Assembly (NCBI GenBank): GCA_024347015.1
Contig: AP024889.1
Location: 868,001 to 932,000 of the forward strand
DNA: 64,000 nucleotides
Source of the DNA: Vibrio pectenicida
GTDB lineage: Bacteria > Pseudomonadota > Gammaproteobacteria > Enterobacterales > Vibrionaceae
Direction: 5' to 3'
A program made the position numbers and the translations under genes. The notes below the pieces were generated by a model. The model worked only from the letters and a program-made list of their open reading frames with translations, had not been told where the DNA came from and did no database searches. Each line of letters starts with the position of its first letter. The first letter of the stretch is position 1. Positions 10,161-19,345 of the stretch are shown here, one piece after another.

Positions 10161-11294
10161 ATGCTGAGCAAGGATGTAGCGATGCAGATGGGTGACGCCA
10201 CCGATGAGCCTCTGGGCAGGCTCTGTCAGCAAGCAGGTAAAGTACGTGATAGTCATTGGGGTCAGCAAGTGTCCTACTCTCGTAAGGTGTTTATTCCGCT
10301 GACTAATATGTGTCGTGATACATGTAGCTATTGCACTTTTGTCAAAACCCCTCAGTCGGGAGAGGCGCAGTTGATGAGCCCTGAACAAGTTCTTACCACC
10401 GTACTGCAAGGTCAGCGTATGGGGTGTAAGGAGGCGCTTTTCAGTTTAGGTGAGCAACCTGAGAAACGGCACAGACTCGCGAGAGATTTATTAGCAGCTC
10501 AAGGACACAGTACGACAGTTGGTTATCTCAAGGCGATGTCTGAACTTGTTTTGGAGAAAAGTTTGCTGGTGCCCCATATCAATGCGGGTGCACTTTCTTA
10601 CCAAGAATTAGCCATCCTAAAACCTGTCGCTGGATCTATGGGCATGATGCTAGAAAGTTTAAGCCCAGCCTTAACAAAAAAAGGTGGTGCGCATTATGGT
10701 TGCCCAGATAAAACACCTCAGCGTCGCATCGATACTTTAGAAGCTGCGGGTGAGTTAGGTATTCCGTTTACCACAGGGCTATTGATAGGGATAGGAGAGT
10801 CTTGGCAAGACAGAATTGAGAGTCTGCTAGTTATCGAACAATTGCATGAAAGGCATGGCCACATCCAAGAAGTCATTATCCAAAACTTTCGCGCTAAAGC
10901 TGGAACGGCAATGGCTGATGCTTCTGAACCTTCCAAGATTGATATGTTACGCACACTTGCTGTTGCTAGATTGATACTCTCACCCTCAATCAGTTTGCAA
11001 GCTCCACCTAATTTAGAACAAGATTATCAGGACTATCTTCGTGCTGGTATTAATGATTGGGGCGGGATCTCACCATTAACTAAAGACTTTATTAATCCTG
11101 AGCGAGCGTGGCCGCAGATAGAGCGTTTAGCGGAACATTGCCAAGCGGCTGGATACCAATTAATCGAGCGCCTAACCGTATATCCTGAGTATCAGTTATC
11201 AGCTCAAACAACAGTAGAAAGTTTGCTTCACTCAAGAATACGTTCACAGGCTGCAGATGATGGTTTTGCCATGATACAGAGCCACGCTAATTAA
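10161..11294 (+). CDS. cofG: 7,8-didemethyl-8-hydroxy-5-deazariboflavin (FO) synthase subunit CofG
   Basis: A radical-SAM enzyme of about 377 residues that, with CofH, makes the F420 chromophore FO. The [4Fe-4S] motif CRDTCSYCTF is near the N-terminus, the SAM-binding region and the C-terminal INDWGGISPLTKDFINPE segment are typical of CofG. The ATG at 10161 has GGAGGA nine bases upstream; the frame stays open 24 codons further, but that extension is not conserved. CofG and CofH are separate genes here, unlike the fused FbiC of actinobacteria. It is the first gene of a compact seven-gene operon. Confidence 0.93.
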   Translation: MLSKDVAMQMGDATDEPLGRLCQQAGKVRDSHWGQQVSYSRKVFIPLTNMCRDTCSYCTFVKTPQSGEAQLMSPEQVLTTVLQGQRMGCKEALFSLGEQPEKRHRLARDLLAAQGHSTTVGYLKAMSELVLEKSLLVPHINAGALSYQELAILKPVAGSMGMMLESLSPALTKKGGAHYGCPDKTPQRRIDTLEAAGELGIPFTTGLLIGIGESWQDRIESLLVIEQLHERHGHIQEVIIQNFRAKAGTAMADASEPSKIDMLRTLAVARLILSPSISLQAPPNLEQDYQDYLRAGINDWGGISPLTKDFINPERAWPQIERLAEHCQAAGYQLIERLTVYPEYQLSAQTTVESLLHSRIRSQAADDGFAMIQSHAN

Positions 11295-11314
11295 GTTGCA
11301 CAGTTAAGGAGATA

Positions 11315-12553
11315 ATGATGTTGTCACGGAGCGAACAGCCACAAGTAACCCAGATCCCGTATAGTCGTTTGAACTCAGAAATTAGAGATACTTTAAAGCA
11401 GGCACTTGATGGCAAAGAAATTTCCTCTAAGCAAGCCACAAGTCTGTTTAATGCCAAAGGTCAGGATCAGCAGGCTCTGCTTGATGTAGCAGATAAAGTT
11501 CGTCAGAACTTGTGTGGTGATAAGGCCAGCTTTGTTATCACCCGTAATATCAACTTTACCAACGTTTGCTACATGGGTTGTAAGTTCTGTAATTTTGCTA
11601 AGCCTATAAAGCATAAAGATGCAGAGTTCATTTCACTTGAAGAGGTTGCTGATAGAGCCCAGCAAGCTTGGGATCGCGGAGCGACAGAAGTTTGTATTCA
11701 AGGCGGATTACATCCACAAATAAGCGCTGACTTTTACCGTAATTTACTTTTAGCGATAAAAAATCGCTTACCCCAAATGCATATTCACGCCTTTTCACCT
11801 TTTGAAATTTGGTACGGTGCACGTCGTGCCAAGATGGGATACAAAGAATTTCTACAAGATCTCAAACTATGTGGTTTGGACACAATGCCAGGTACAGCTG
11901 CTGAGATTTTGGATGTTGAAATTCGTCAGCAATTGACTAAAAACAAGCTCAGTACTGAAGATTGGATCAGCATAGTTAAGGCTGCCCATGAGGTTGGCAT
12001 TAAAACGACTTCAACCATTATGTATGGGCATATAGATCAGCCATATCATTGGGCCAATCATCTTGAATTATTGCGTAATACCCAGAAAGAAACAGGCGGT
12101 TTTACTGAGTTTGTTCCGCTTGGTTTCGTGCATTATAAAACCAAACTCTACAATGATAATCCGGGACAGGTGCGGCCAGGGCCGACTCGAAGTGAGCATT
12201 TTAAAATGCATGCGGTAGCAAGGCTGATGCTGCAAGGACAAATCAATAATATTCAGGCTTCTTGGGTCAAGATGGGTTCAGATGTGGCTATACAGATGTT
12301 GCGCTCGGGAGCCAATGATCTTGGTGGTACCCTAATGAATGAAAGTATCTCGCGTGCGGCGGGCGGCGAACATGGTCAAGAAATTCAGCCACAAGATATG
12401 GTGCGTTTTATTCACAAGGCCGGCCTGAATGCTTTTCAGCGTTCAACCTTGTACCACTCGTTACAGGAGTACCCACTGCAAACCAGCAATCAGCAACAAG
12501 GACAACTTATCTTGCCATCTCAAGAGATCGCGCGCTTTGAGGCATCGCTATGA
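11315..12553 (+). CDS. cofH: FO synthase subunit CofH (5-amino-6-(D-ribitylamino)uracil-tyrosine transferase)
   Basis: This 412-residue radical-SAM protein couples a tyrosine-derived fragment to 5-amino-6-ribitylaminouracil. The cluster motif CYMGCKFCNF, the GGLHPQISADFY segment, HAFSPFEIWYGARR and the C-terminal NDLGGTLMNESISRAAGGEHG motif are all characteristic of CofH. It begins 20 bases after cofG with an AAGGAG site and overlaps cofD by four bases (ATGA), indicating translational coupling. Confidence 0.94.
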   Translation: MMLSRSEQPQVTQIPYSRLNSEIRDTLKQALDGKEISSKQATSLFNAKGQDQQALLDVADKVRQNLCGDKASFVITRNINFTNVCYMGCKFCNFAKPIKHKDAEFISLEEVADRAQQAWDRGATEVCIQGGLHPQISADFYRNLLLAIKNRLPQMHIHAFSPFEIWYGARRAKMGYKEFLQDLKLCGLDTMPGTAAEILDVEIRQQLTKNKLSTEDWISIVKAAHEVGIKTTSTIMYGHIDQPYHWANHLELLRNTQKETGGFTEFVPLGFVHYKTKLYNDNPGQVRPGPTRSEHFKMHAVARLMLQGQINNIQASWVKMGSDVAIQMLRSGANDLGGTLMNESISRAAGGEHGQEIQPQDMVRFIHKAGLNAFQRSTLYHSLQEYPLQTSNQQQGQLILPSQEIARFEASL

Positions 12554-13509
12554 GTGGTTTGAGCATTACCTTACTTGCTGGCGGTGTCGGTGGAGCGAAA
12601 GCTGCCGAGGGGTTAGTCAAGAGTTGTTATGCAGATGGCCTCAAAATCATAGGTAATGTTGGTGATGACCAACAGTTCCATGGTTTGTGGGTATCCCCCG
12701 ATATCGATACTCTTATCTACACATTATCAGAGCGAATTGATCGTAACCAAGGCTGGGGACTAGCCGGAGACAAACAAAAAGTTCTGAGCGGCCTTAAACA
12801 ATTAGGCGTGGATACTTGGATGCAACTGGGCGATATGGATTTTGCTACCCATATTTTTCGCACTGAGCAGCGCCGCTTGGGTGTTCGAGCGCAAAAAATA
12901 GTAGAGCAGATCGCGCGAGCAAACGGAATAAATATTCCTATATTGCTGCCAACTGATGACATAGTGCAAACCAAGCTCAAGTCAGGGGGGCAATGGCTTA
13001 GTTTTCAGGATTACTTTGTTCGCCTTCGTTGCCAAGCGAGAGTAGATGAAATTCGTTATTTAGAGTGTGATAAAGCGAGTGCAACACCTGAGTCTATTGA
13101 AGCTTTGAGCTGTGCGGATCTAGTGCTGATTGCTCCGAGTAATCCACTGCTTAGTATCGGCTCTATCTTGTCGATCGGAGATATTCGTACTCAAATACAA
13201 TCGCTTTCAAAACCGATTGTTGCCATCTCTCCTCTAATTGGTAGTCAAGCGATTAAAGGACCAGCAGTCAAGTTAATGCAATCACTCGGCTATAGCCCAA
13301 ATGTCCTTGGTATTGCGACTTATTATTGTGAGCTGATTGATGTGCTAGTCATTGATCCTGTAGATGAACAGTATGCACTTGATATTGAAGCTATGGGGGT
13401 GCAGGTAGTGATTCAAAATATCTGGATGCGTAATGAGGCTGAGAAAATTGCTGTAATGACAAGTATCGTGGACCAGATCATTAAGCTACCACTAAAAAAG
13501 GTAAGTTGA
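12550..13509 (+). CDS. cofD: 2-phospho-L-lactate transferase CofD
   Basis: A 319-residue transferase that joins FO to the activated three-carbon phospho-acid made by CofC, giving F420-0 (or a variant). The opening LLAGGVGGAKAAEGL, then NVGDDQQFHGLWVSPDIDT and GDMDFATHIFRT are diagnostic. The start overlaps the end of cofH and the stop overlaps cofC. The donor (2-phospholactate, 3-phosphoglycerate or PEP) cannot be read from the sequence alone. Confidence 0.94.
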   Translation: MSGLSITLLAGGVGGAKAAEGLVKSCYADGLKIIGNVGDDQQFHGLWVSPDIDTLIYTLSERIDRNQGWGLAGDKQKVLSGLKQLGVDTWMQLGDMDFATHIFRTEQRRLGVRAQKIVEQIARANGINIPILLPTDDIVQTKLKSGGQWLSFQDYFVRLRCQARVDEIRYLECDKASATPESIEALSCADLVLIAPSNPLLSIGSILSIGDIRTQIQSLSKPIVAISPLIGSQAIKGPAVKLMQSLGYSPNVLGIATYYCELIDVLVIDPVDEQYALDIEAMGVQVVIQNIWMRNEAEKIAVMTSIVDQIIKLPLKKVS

Positions 13510-14132
13510 TGCTGGATAAGCTGAATATTGTCATTCCAATCAAGGCACCAAGTTCTGCTAAACAACGTTTAATGGGTGTGCTTAACATGGCTCAGCGTGA
13601 GGCACTTGTGTTAAACCTTTACCGGCAAACGTTGCAATTTTTTTCCCAGCACTACCCGCAGGTTAATTGCTTGGTGGTGACAAACTCAGCCAAAATTGCC
13701 GATATAGCCTCACATTTTGGCGCCAATGCTCTGATTGAAAAGCAACCCAAAGGCTTAAATGCAGCGATTGAGGCAGCCACTCGCTGGAGTCTTGAGTCTG
13801 GTTATCAGTTTCAGATGGTTATCCCAGCAGATATTGCCAGACTGAATGCTCGTGAAATCGATGTTCTGCTACAGGCTACCAAAGCAGGCAGTCAGGTTGT
13901 GATAGCAAGAGCCAAGGACTCAGGGACCAATGCTCTTATTACTACGCCACCTAATGCTATTGAATTTCACTATGGTCGCCAATCAGCTCTTGCTCATGTA
14001 CAGCAAGCACACGCTAATCAACTTAGGGTCGAGGTGCTCAACCTTCCAGATCTTAGTCAAGATATCGATGTGCCAGATGATTTAATCCAAGCCTTTCCTG
14101 ACTATCACCACAAGGAGTACTGCTATGAATAG
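13509..14132 (+). CDS. cofC: 2-phospho-L-lactate guanylyltransferase CofC
   Basis: A nucleotidyltransferase of 207 residues that activates a phospho-acid with GTP for CofD. The start VIPIKAPSSAKQRL, in which the P-K-x-x-x-x-A-K-x-R-L pattern replaces the usual NTP transferase loop, and the MVIPADIARL and DIDVPDDL segments identify CofC. The ATG at 13509 overlaps the cofD stop codon (TGATG). It overlaps cofE by eight bases. I infer that it may use 3-phosphoglycerate or phospholactate, since no dehydro-F420 reductase domain is encoded nearby. Confidence 0.9.
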   Translation: MLDKLNIVIPIKAPSSAKQRLMGVLNMAQREALVLNLYRQTLQFFSQHYPQVNCLVVTNSAKIADIASHFGANALIEKQPKGLNAAIEAATRWSLESGYQFQMVIPADIARLNAREIDVLLQATKAGSQVVIARAKDSGTNALITTPPNAIEFHYGRQSALAHVQQAHANQLRVEVLNLPDLSQDIDVPDDLIQAFPDYHHKEYCYE

Positions 14133-14937
14133 TTCAGTAACCGCAGAGTCCGCTAACGCGCTCGCTGTTAATAAGATGCAGATGTTTAGCCTGTCTGGCT
14201 TACCGGATTTTAAACCTGGTATGGATCTAGTCCAGCATTTAATAGATGCGTTGTCTGCTCAGGGGGAATATCTGCAACATGGAGATATCTTGGTGGTAGC
14301 ACATAAAGTGGTGTCAAAAACGGAAGGTGCTGTGGTTGATATCGAGACTATGTCTGCTAGTGATCAGGCAATCGAATTGGCTGAAAAAGTGAACAAGGAT
14401 CCGCGTAAAGTGCAGGTAATACTCGATCAGTCAGCGCGTATTGTTCGTAGCATAAAACGTGCAGAGCAGGATGAGGGCATCTTGATTGCTGAGCACAAAT
14501 TGGGGTTTGTCTGTGCCAATGCTGCTGTCGATGAGTCCAATACTGACAGCGCAGGGCAGTTGATTACCTTGCCCGAAAACCCAGACCGCAGCGCTATGCA
14601 GCTATGTGAGCGACTAGAAGCTCATTTTGGTTGTCGTCTTGGCATTGTCATCAGTGATACTTTCGGCCGACCATGGCGTCTTGGCCAAACTAACGTAGCG
14701 ATTGGACTGGCGCGAGTGCCAGCCATTCAACAGATGTGCGGTGACGATGATGCTTGGGGGCGAGAGCTTAAGGTAACGGCACCTGCTTTTGCCGATGAAT
14801 TGGCTGCCGCATCAGGCCTTTTAATGGGCAAAAGTGACAAGTGCCCAGTGATAATTTTTCGCGGGTTGAACTGGCGAACAAGCGACAGCTCAGCCAAGCA
14901 GATCTTAAGACCCATTAAGGAGGATTTATTCCGATGA
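14125..14937 (+). CDS. cofE: Coenzyme F420-0:L-glutamate ligase CofE
   Basis: At 270 residues this is the stand-alone, archaeal-length ligase that adds gamma-linked glutamates to F420-0 using GTP. Motifs include [25 protein letters not shown]-type [10 protein letters not shown], the [19 protein letters not shown] signature and the acidic [22 protein letters not shown] region. It lacks the C-terminal FMN reductase domain of the actinobacterial FbiB, which has consequences for the F420 variant made. It overlaps npdG by four bases. Confidence 0.93.
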   Translation: MNSSVTAESANALAVNKMQMFSLSGLPDFKPGMDLVQHLIDALSAQGEYLQHGDILVVAHKVVSKTEGAVVDIETMSASDQAIELAEKVNKDPRKVQVILDQSARIVRSIKRAEQDEGILIAEHKLGFVCANAAVDESNTDSAGQLITLPENPDRSAMQLCERLEAHFGCRLGIVISDTFGRPWRLGQTNVAIGLARVPAIQQMCGDDDAWGRELKVTAPAFADELAAASGLLMGKSDKCPVIIFRGLNWRTSDSSAKQILRPIKEDLFR

Positions 14938-15614
14938 ATGAAACTAGCAAGATAGCAATTTTAGGTGGCACAGGTCCACAAGGGAAAGGTTTGGCTCTAC
15001 GCTTTGCAATAGCAGGTGTTCCTGTTGTGATTGGTTCGCGTGATAGTGAACGAGCAGCAGAGGTAGCGGTAGAGTTGAGTGCTGCTTTACCTGAGGGAAG
15101 CGCAACAATTGAAGGCATAGAAAATTTAGCTGCTGCAACAGCTGCGGATGAGATGATTATTCTATCTGTACCTTATTCAGCGCATGATGCGACGCTAGCA
15201 GATCTTAAACATCTTCTGAGTGGCAAAATCTTGATTGATATTGTTGTCCCTCTTGCGCCGAAAAATCCAAAAGCGGTGGTAATGCCACCAGAAGGTTCAG
15301 CAACCGAAGCTGCGCAGGCTCTATTGGGTGATGACATTGCGGTAGTGGGCGCTCTTCACAATGTATCTGCGGTCACGCTGAATAATATCGAGCAGCCGAT
15401 CAATTGTGACGTGCTGGTGTGTGGCAATCAGTTAGATGCCAAAAAATCGGTAATGACTCTGATAGAAAAATTGGGTGTAAAGGCATACAACGCTGGCCTT
15501 GCTGAAAGCGCACGCTGTATCGAAGCGCTGACTCCAATACTCATCAGGCTCAATATCTCGAAAGAAGTGCCCTTTACTCACGCTGGCGTCACAATTGCGC
15601 CGCCTGCTCACTAA
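14934..15614 (+). CDS. npdG: F420:NADPH oxidoreductase
   Basis: This 226-residue Rossmann enzyme reduces F420 with NADPH (or the reverse). The glycine-rich start [18 protein letters not shown] and the NADP-selecting [11 protein letters not shown] are typical of the NpdG/Fno family; [13 protein letters not shown] and [12 protein letters not shown] further support it. It is translationally coupled to cofE and 23 bases upstream of an F420-dependent oxidoreductase, so the operon supplies the cofactor, its reduction and a user enzyme together. Confidence 0.92.
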   Translation: MNETSKIAILGGTGPQGKGLALRFAIAGVPVVIGSRDSERAAEVAVELSAALPEGSATIEGIENLAAATAADEMIILSVPYSAHDATLADLKHLLSGKILIDIVVPLAPKNPKAVVMPPEGSATEAAQALLGDDIAVVGALHNVSAVTLNNIEQPINCDVLVCGNQLDAKKSVMTLIEKLGVKAYNAGLAESARCIEALTPILIRLNISKEVPFTHAGVTIAPPAH

Positions 15615-15637
15615 ATATATTACGTAAGGAAACAAAA

Positions 15638-16645
15638 ATGGAATTTGGAATTACCTTTAAAGGCTTTGTGAGCCCAAATAGAGCAAGAAATCTGGTACGT
15701 CAGGCAGAAGAAGCGGGTTTTACTTACTGCTGGTTCTATGACTCACACATCCTTTGGCGCGAATCTTTTGTCGCAATGGCTATGTGTATGGAGCACACCA
15801 AAACCATGCGTTTTGGTCCATGTGTGACCAATCCAAATATTCGAGATTGGTCTCTAGCGGCAAGTCTATACGGCAGCTTAGCATTGCAAAGTGAGGGCCG
15901 TTTTGATCTTGGTTTGGGACGTGGCGATTCATCTATGCGTGTTATGGGTAAAAAACCAGCGCCTTTGGCTCGTTTGACTGAGTTTACTCATAAAGTCAAA
16001 GCCATGGTTAAAGGTGAAGAACCAGTGTCCTATGATGACTGCGCCTCAGAGGTGAAATTCCCTTGGGCAGTAGGCTACGATCTTCCGGTATGGATTGCAG
16101 CTTATGGACCCAAAGCGCTCGCAACAGCTGGTGAACATGGTGATGGTTTGATTTTGCAGCTTGCTGAACCAAGTTTGGTGAAATGGTTTACCGACCAAGC
16201 GCTTGAAGCTGGGAAAAAATCTGGCAAGGACATGAGTAACTTTAAAGTGCAAGCCGCGGCTCCAGCCTATTTTGGCGACAAGCAAGAATGTTTGGATAAA
16301 ACCCGTTGGTTCCCAGCCATGGTAGGAAACCATGTTGCTGATATTGTTGAAAAGTATGGCAGTGATTCAGGTTTAGTGCCTACGAGCCTGACTGACTATA
16401 TCGAGAAACGCAAAGGTTATGATTACTCCAAGCATGGGCAAAGCGATAATCCGTATCTGGAATTTATCTCAGATGAGATCATCGAAAGCTTCTCTGTGCT
16501 CGGCAGTCCAGACGATCATATCGCTAAAATCAAGCAGCTTGAAGAAGTGGGTGTGACTCAGTTTAACATCTATTTAGATAACGGTGACGAAGAGAATATC
16601 ATCGCCCAATATGGCCAGCATATTATTCCAGAGTTTAGTAAGTAG
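15638..16645 (+). CDS. Luciferase-like (LLM) F420-dependent oxidoreductase
   Basis: A 335-residue TIM-barrel protein of the bacterial luciferase-like superfamily. Family features include GITFKGFVSPNRARNLVRQAEEAGF at the start, the FDLGLGRGDSSMR loop, and the C-terminal VLGSPDDHIAKIKQLEEVGV motif typical of F420-dependent members. It is the last gene of the F420 operon. I recall a subfamily of this type from Colwellia that lies beside pyrimidine catabolic genes; that is memory, not a search result. A role in reducing uracil or thymine, or opening the ring, is an inference from the absence of a dihydropyrimidine dehydrogenase in the cluster. Confidence 0.85.
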   Translation: MEFGITFKGFVSPNRARNLVRQAEEAGFTYCWFYDSHILWRESFVAMAMCMEHTKTMRFGPCVTNPNIRDWSLAASLYGSLALQSEGRFDLGLGRGDSSMRVMGKKPAPLARLTEFTHKVKAMVKGEEPVSYDDCASEVKFPWAVGYDLPVWIAAYGPKALATAGEHGDGLILQLAEPSLVKWFTDQALEAGKKSGKDMSNFKVQAAAPAYFGDKQECLDKTRWFPAMVGNHVADIVEKYGSDSGLVPTSLTDYIEKRKGYDYSKHGQSDNPYLEFISDEIIESFSVLGSPDDHIAKIKQLEEVGVTQFNIYLDNGDEENIIAQYGQHIIPEFSK

Positions 16646-16679
16646 TTGCTGGACTCTTAGGCCTTGATTTATGCTCCCA

Positions 16680-16708
16680 AACAGCCAGCGATAGTGACTG
16701 GCTGTTTT
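16680..16708. terminator. Bidirectional terminator between the F420 operon and the bcp 3' remnant
   Basis: Arms AACAGCCAG (16680-16688) and CTGGCTGTT (16698-16706), a nine-base loop and TTTT after the stem make a good terminator for the plus-strand operon. A run of A before the stem is compatible with use by the convergent bcp gene. Confidence 0.75.
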
Positions 16709-16721
16709 AGTAAGGTGGGTA

Positions 16722-16856
16722 TTACTTGCTGTTTAGATAGTCCAATACCACCTCATGGTGATCTTTGGTTTTAAACTTATTAAATACATGCTCAATCATG
16801 CCTTCCTCGTTAATAAGGAAGCTAATGCGGTGTAGTCCGTCATAGATTTTACCCAT
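16722..16856 (-). pseudogene. bcp: 3' fragment of native bcp (last 44 codons), cut off by island insertion
   Basis: In the minus frame ending at the TAA at 16722-16724, the 44 residues MGKIYDGLHRISFLINEEG to the C-terminal LDYLNSK match the end of Bcp-type thiol peroxidases (E. coli has FMGKTYDGIHRISFLI). The matching 5' part lies 34 kb away at 50823-51176. The two pieces sum to 155 residues, the normal Bcp length, so the insertion seems to have lost no coding sequence. Without a promoter or start it is presumably not expressed. Confidence 0.88.
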
Positions 16857-16863
16857 GACCATG

Positions 16864-16886
16864 TACCCTTGGAAATTTCATGAGAC
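16864..16886 (+). repeat. Left terminal inverted repeat of the island
   Basis: TACCCTTGGAAATT at 16864-16877 is the inverted counterpart of the right end at 50832-50845 (12 of 14 bases identical, differing only in the two-base spacer). A looser ATGA match follows. The 7 bases 16857-16863 between this repeat and the bcp remnant are neither bcp nor repeat. Confidence 0.65.
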
Positions 16887-17169
16887 AAAAAATTTGACGA
16901 TTATTGATAAATTTTATCTTTAACAGTGGGTTAGGTTAATAATTTCTCTTTTTGAACCTCAATTATAGCAGTTGTCATGATTTTTTGTAAATCGGGCTGA
17001 TTTTGGCGCTTTTCCAAGCGCAAACTTGTCATAAAAACTAAGGTGTTGCTATTAGTTGAAGTTGATAGTCATTATGATGGGAGCGCTTGGTGATCACAAT
17101 CAATAAACTTGTCACCAAACTCACTTTTGTCGGATAGGCGACACCTGTTACCAAGTGCCGCCCTCCTAA

Positions 17170-17203
17170 GAACCGTACGTGCAACTTTCACTGCATACGG
17201 CTC
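17170..17203 (-). ncRNA. Group II intron domain V
   Basis: On the minus strand the 34 bases begin GAGCCGTATGC, turn through GTGAAAGTTGC and end GCACGTACGGTTC, the characteristic AGC-type catalytic hairpin with a GAAA tetraloop. Domain VI follows directly (17129-17169). Confidence 0.88.
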
Positions 17204-17239
17204 AAGCCTCCACTAAGGCGTATTACGTTACCCAGCAAC

Positions 17240-18712
17240 CTAGATAGCAGTTAAAGCGGGATTCAACCATGAGTGACGACTTTCCTTTTTCGGTTTCCTC
17301 TTTGCCAAGTAATCTTGGTATTGAGGCTCGAACGGTGTAGCCGCACTTCGGATCTTCACATGTCTTTTAATCGGCGTTTTCGCTATTTGAACCAAGTTGT
17401 AATGACAGTCCATGTTCGCGATTTTCTGCCAGCCATGAAATTGCCAACCACCACTTCTATTCATGTAGTATTTGCGCCTTACCCAGTCTTTTGGCTTGGT
17501 AGGATGACGTCTAACCGCCCATCGCCACAAGAGCCAGAAGATTTGATGACCGAGATAGCCGAAAGTTCGTTTTGCAACGCAGTGACGATAATAATTCGCC
17601 CAACCTTTCAGTTTAGGATTCAATAGTCTGATAAGATCATTGACTGGCATTGTTGCGTGCTTCTTGATGAGTTCACGCAAGTTTCCCAAGAGAGAGAGAA
17701 CGTTAGTTTTACTCGGTTTGATGAGCAACTTACCTTTGTATTTCCTGAGGTTAAAACCTAGAAAATCAAAGCCATCATCTATATGAGTAAGGTGTGTTTT
17801 CTCTTCAGAGAGTGCCAACCCTCTTTCTTTTAGAAAACCAATTAACCGAGGTTTGATTTCATTGATAAGAACATCTTTTGATGATCCGGTTATTATAAAA
17901 TCATCCGCATAACCGATGAAGTTAACTCGTTCTCCCGATCTCTTGGCTACTTCCTTAACAAGCTTTTCTAAGCCCGCAAGTGTCAGTAACATAAGTGTTG
18001 GAGAGATAATTCCGCCTTGCGGAGTTCCCTCCGATGTTCGGTAAAACAAACCTTTATCAATATAGCCTGAGCCTAGCCACTGCTTTAGCATTCGTTTGTC
18101 TATTTGAACATTTTCAATTAGCCATTCATGCCCGATTTTGTCGAAACAAGCTTTAATATCCCCCTCCAAAACCCATTTACCTGAGCGCTTAAGACACAAG
18201 CATTTAAAGCATTGTGCTATAGCGTCAGCAGTGCTGCGATTCGGACGAAAACCGTAGCTGTTAGGATCAGCTATCGTTTCCGATATCGGCTCCAATGCAA
18301 GTAAATACAGCGCCTGTTGCGCTCTATCTATCATGCATGGAATGCCTAGAGGTCTGAGTTTGCCGTTCTTTTTCGGGATGTAGATGCGTCTGAGTGGTTT
18401 GGCTCGATAACCTTTACGATTCAATTGATCTACTGCGGTCATTCGACGAGCATCTGTATTCCAGATGACGCCATCTATTCCGGGCGTGTTACTGCCTTTG
18501 TTTTGGGACACTCGCTTCACAGCCAGTAATTTAGCTGATCTTGAGTGTGTTAAGATCCACTGCAAAGCTCTTGCTTTACTGTGTTTTCCCTCTCGGGTTG
18601 CTTTTGCAATGCGCATTTGAAGCTTTAATACGTGCAACTCGACAACTTTCCAATCGATGGATTGCCATTGAATGCTGTTAGGAGAGGCACTAACTTCTAA
18701 TGAAGCTACCAT
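17240..18712 (-). CDS. ltrA: Group II intron reverse transcriptase/maturase
   Basis: The 490-residue intron-encoded protein has the RT0-RT7 order: RVSQNKGSNTPGIDGV (RT0/1), RRIYIPKKNGKLRPLGIP (RT1/2), DPNSYGFRPNRSTADAI, ILEGD-like VLEGDIKACFDKI (RT3), TPQGGIISP (RT4) and the active-site YADDF (RT5). A maturase X region with LNPKLKGWANYYRH and the GIIM-like C-terminal segment follow. It lacks an obvious HNH endonuclease domain. It promotes splicing and retrohoming of the surrounding intron. The reading frame is intact. Confidence 0.94.
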   Translation of the reverse strand: MVASLEVSASPNSIQWQSIDWKVVELHVLKLQMRIAKATREGKHSKARALQWILTHSRSAKLLAVKRVSQNKGSNTPGIDGVIWNTDARRMTAVDQLNRKGYRAKPLRRIYIPKKNGKLRPLGIPCMIDRAQQALYLLALEPISETIADPNSYGFRPNRSTADAIAQCFKCLCLKRSGKWVLEGDIKACFDKIGHEWLIENVQIDKRMLKQWLGSGYIDKGLFYRTSEGTPQGGIISPTLMLLTLAGLEKLVKEVAKRSGERVNFIGYADDFIITGSSKDVLINEIKPRLIGFLKERGLALSEEKTHLTHIDDGFDFLGFNLRKYKGKLLIKPSKTNVLSLLGNLRELIKKHATMPVNDLIRLLNPKLKGWANYYRHCVAKRTFGYLGHQIFWLLWRWAVRRHPTKPKDWVRRKYYMNRSGGWQFHGWQKIANMDCHYNLVQIAKTPIKRHVKIRSAATPFEPQYQDYLAKRKPKKESRHSWLNPALTAI

Positions 18713-19345
18713 TTGCGTTTCTCCTTAAATAAAGTTCTTCAAATCATCTTGCAACGGGAGACCAGTTAGAAGTCAGCTCGCTTTCGCGCCAGATATAAAC
18801 CTGTATCCACTTCATTACAAAGCGGCATTTGCTTTTTCTAACCTCCTTTACCTGCACACCTATCGGCAGTCTTCGCAGGCTGCTTTCCCGAAAGGGAGAT
18901 ATACAGGCTTACCCTGTTCCGTATGTCGCGCAAAATATCAGGTTAGATGCCCACTATAGTGCGGAGAGCACATCGATCACGAAAGAGTACTGTCCAACTT
19001 CTTTCCGGCTCTCATTGCCTTTTTGGCCACAGCGTACAAACCACTTCCGCTGCTTCATCGTATAACGCGCCTTACGTGGATTCACTTACGTTCATCATAC
19101 TGACACCCTAGCACTTACCCAATTTGTGGTTATCAGGAGGAACGTTCTCTCACAATTCAGTTCCCACTCAGTCTAACAACCGAGTTTCGTTACATTGTCG
19201 GATTCGCTGCTTTATTCAGAATCCTAGGGTCATCTGGTGATACAGATGGTTCACTCTTATCGTGGTGAACAACGCTTCATACGACTTCAGGTCGCACGGA
19301 CAGAAACGTGTTAGTGTCAGTCCAATCATTCCCTATTCCTGTCAT

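Larger units (their letters stand above)
17129..19297 (-). mobile_element. Group II intron with encoded reverse transcriptase
   Basis: The 5' end on the minus strand is GTGCGACC at 19297, matching the bacterial group II GUGCG start, and the 3' end is placed at an AC at 17129 after domains V and VI. The 2.17-kb length, the RT gene in the middle (domain IV position) and a 34-base domain V at 17170-17203 support an intact intron. It sits just downstream of the stop codon of the 502-residue protein gene at 19346, so it does not interrupt a coding region that I can see. The 584 bases 18713-19296 are domains I-III and hold no gene. Boundaries are inferred by motif, not by splicing data. Confidence 0.85.

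Noticed and set aside
17240..18712. Retron or DRT defence reverse transcriptase
   Set aside because: The RT has maturase features and is flanked by group II intron ends and domain V, so it is a group II intron protein.
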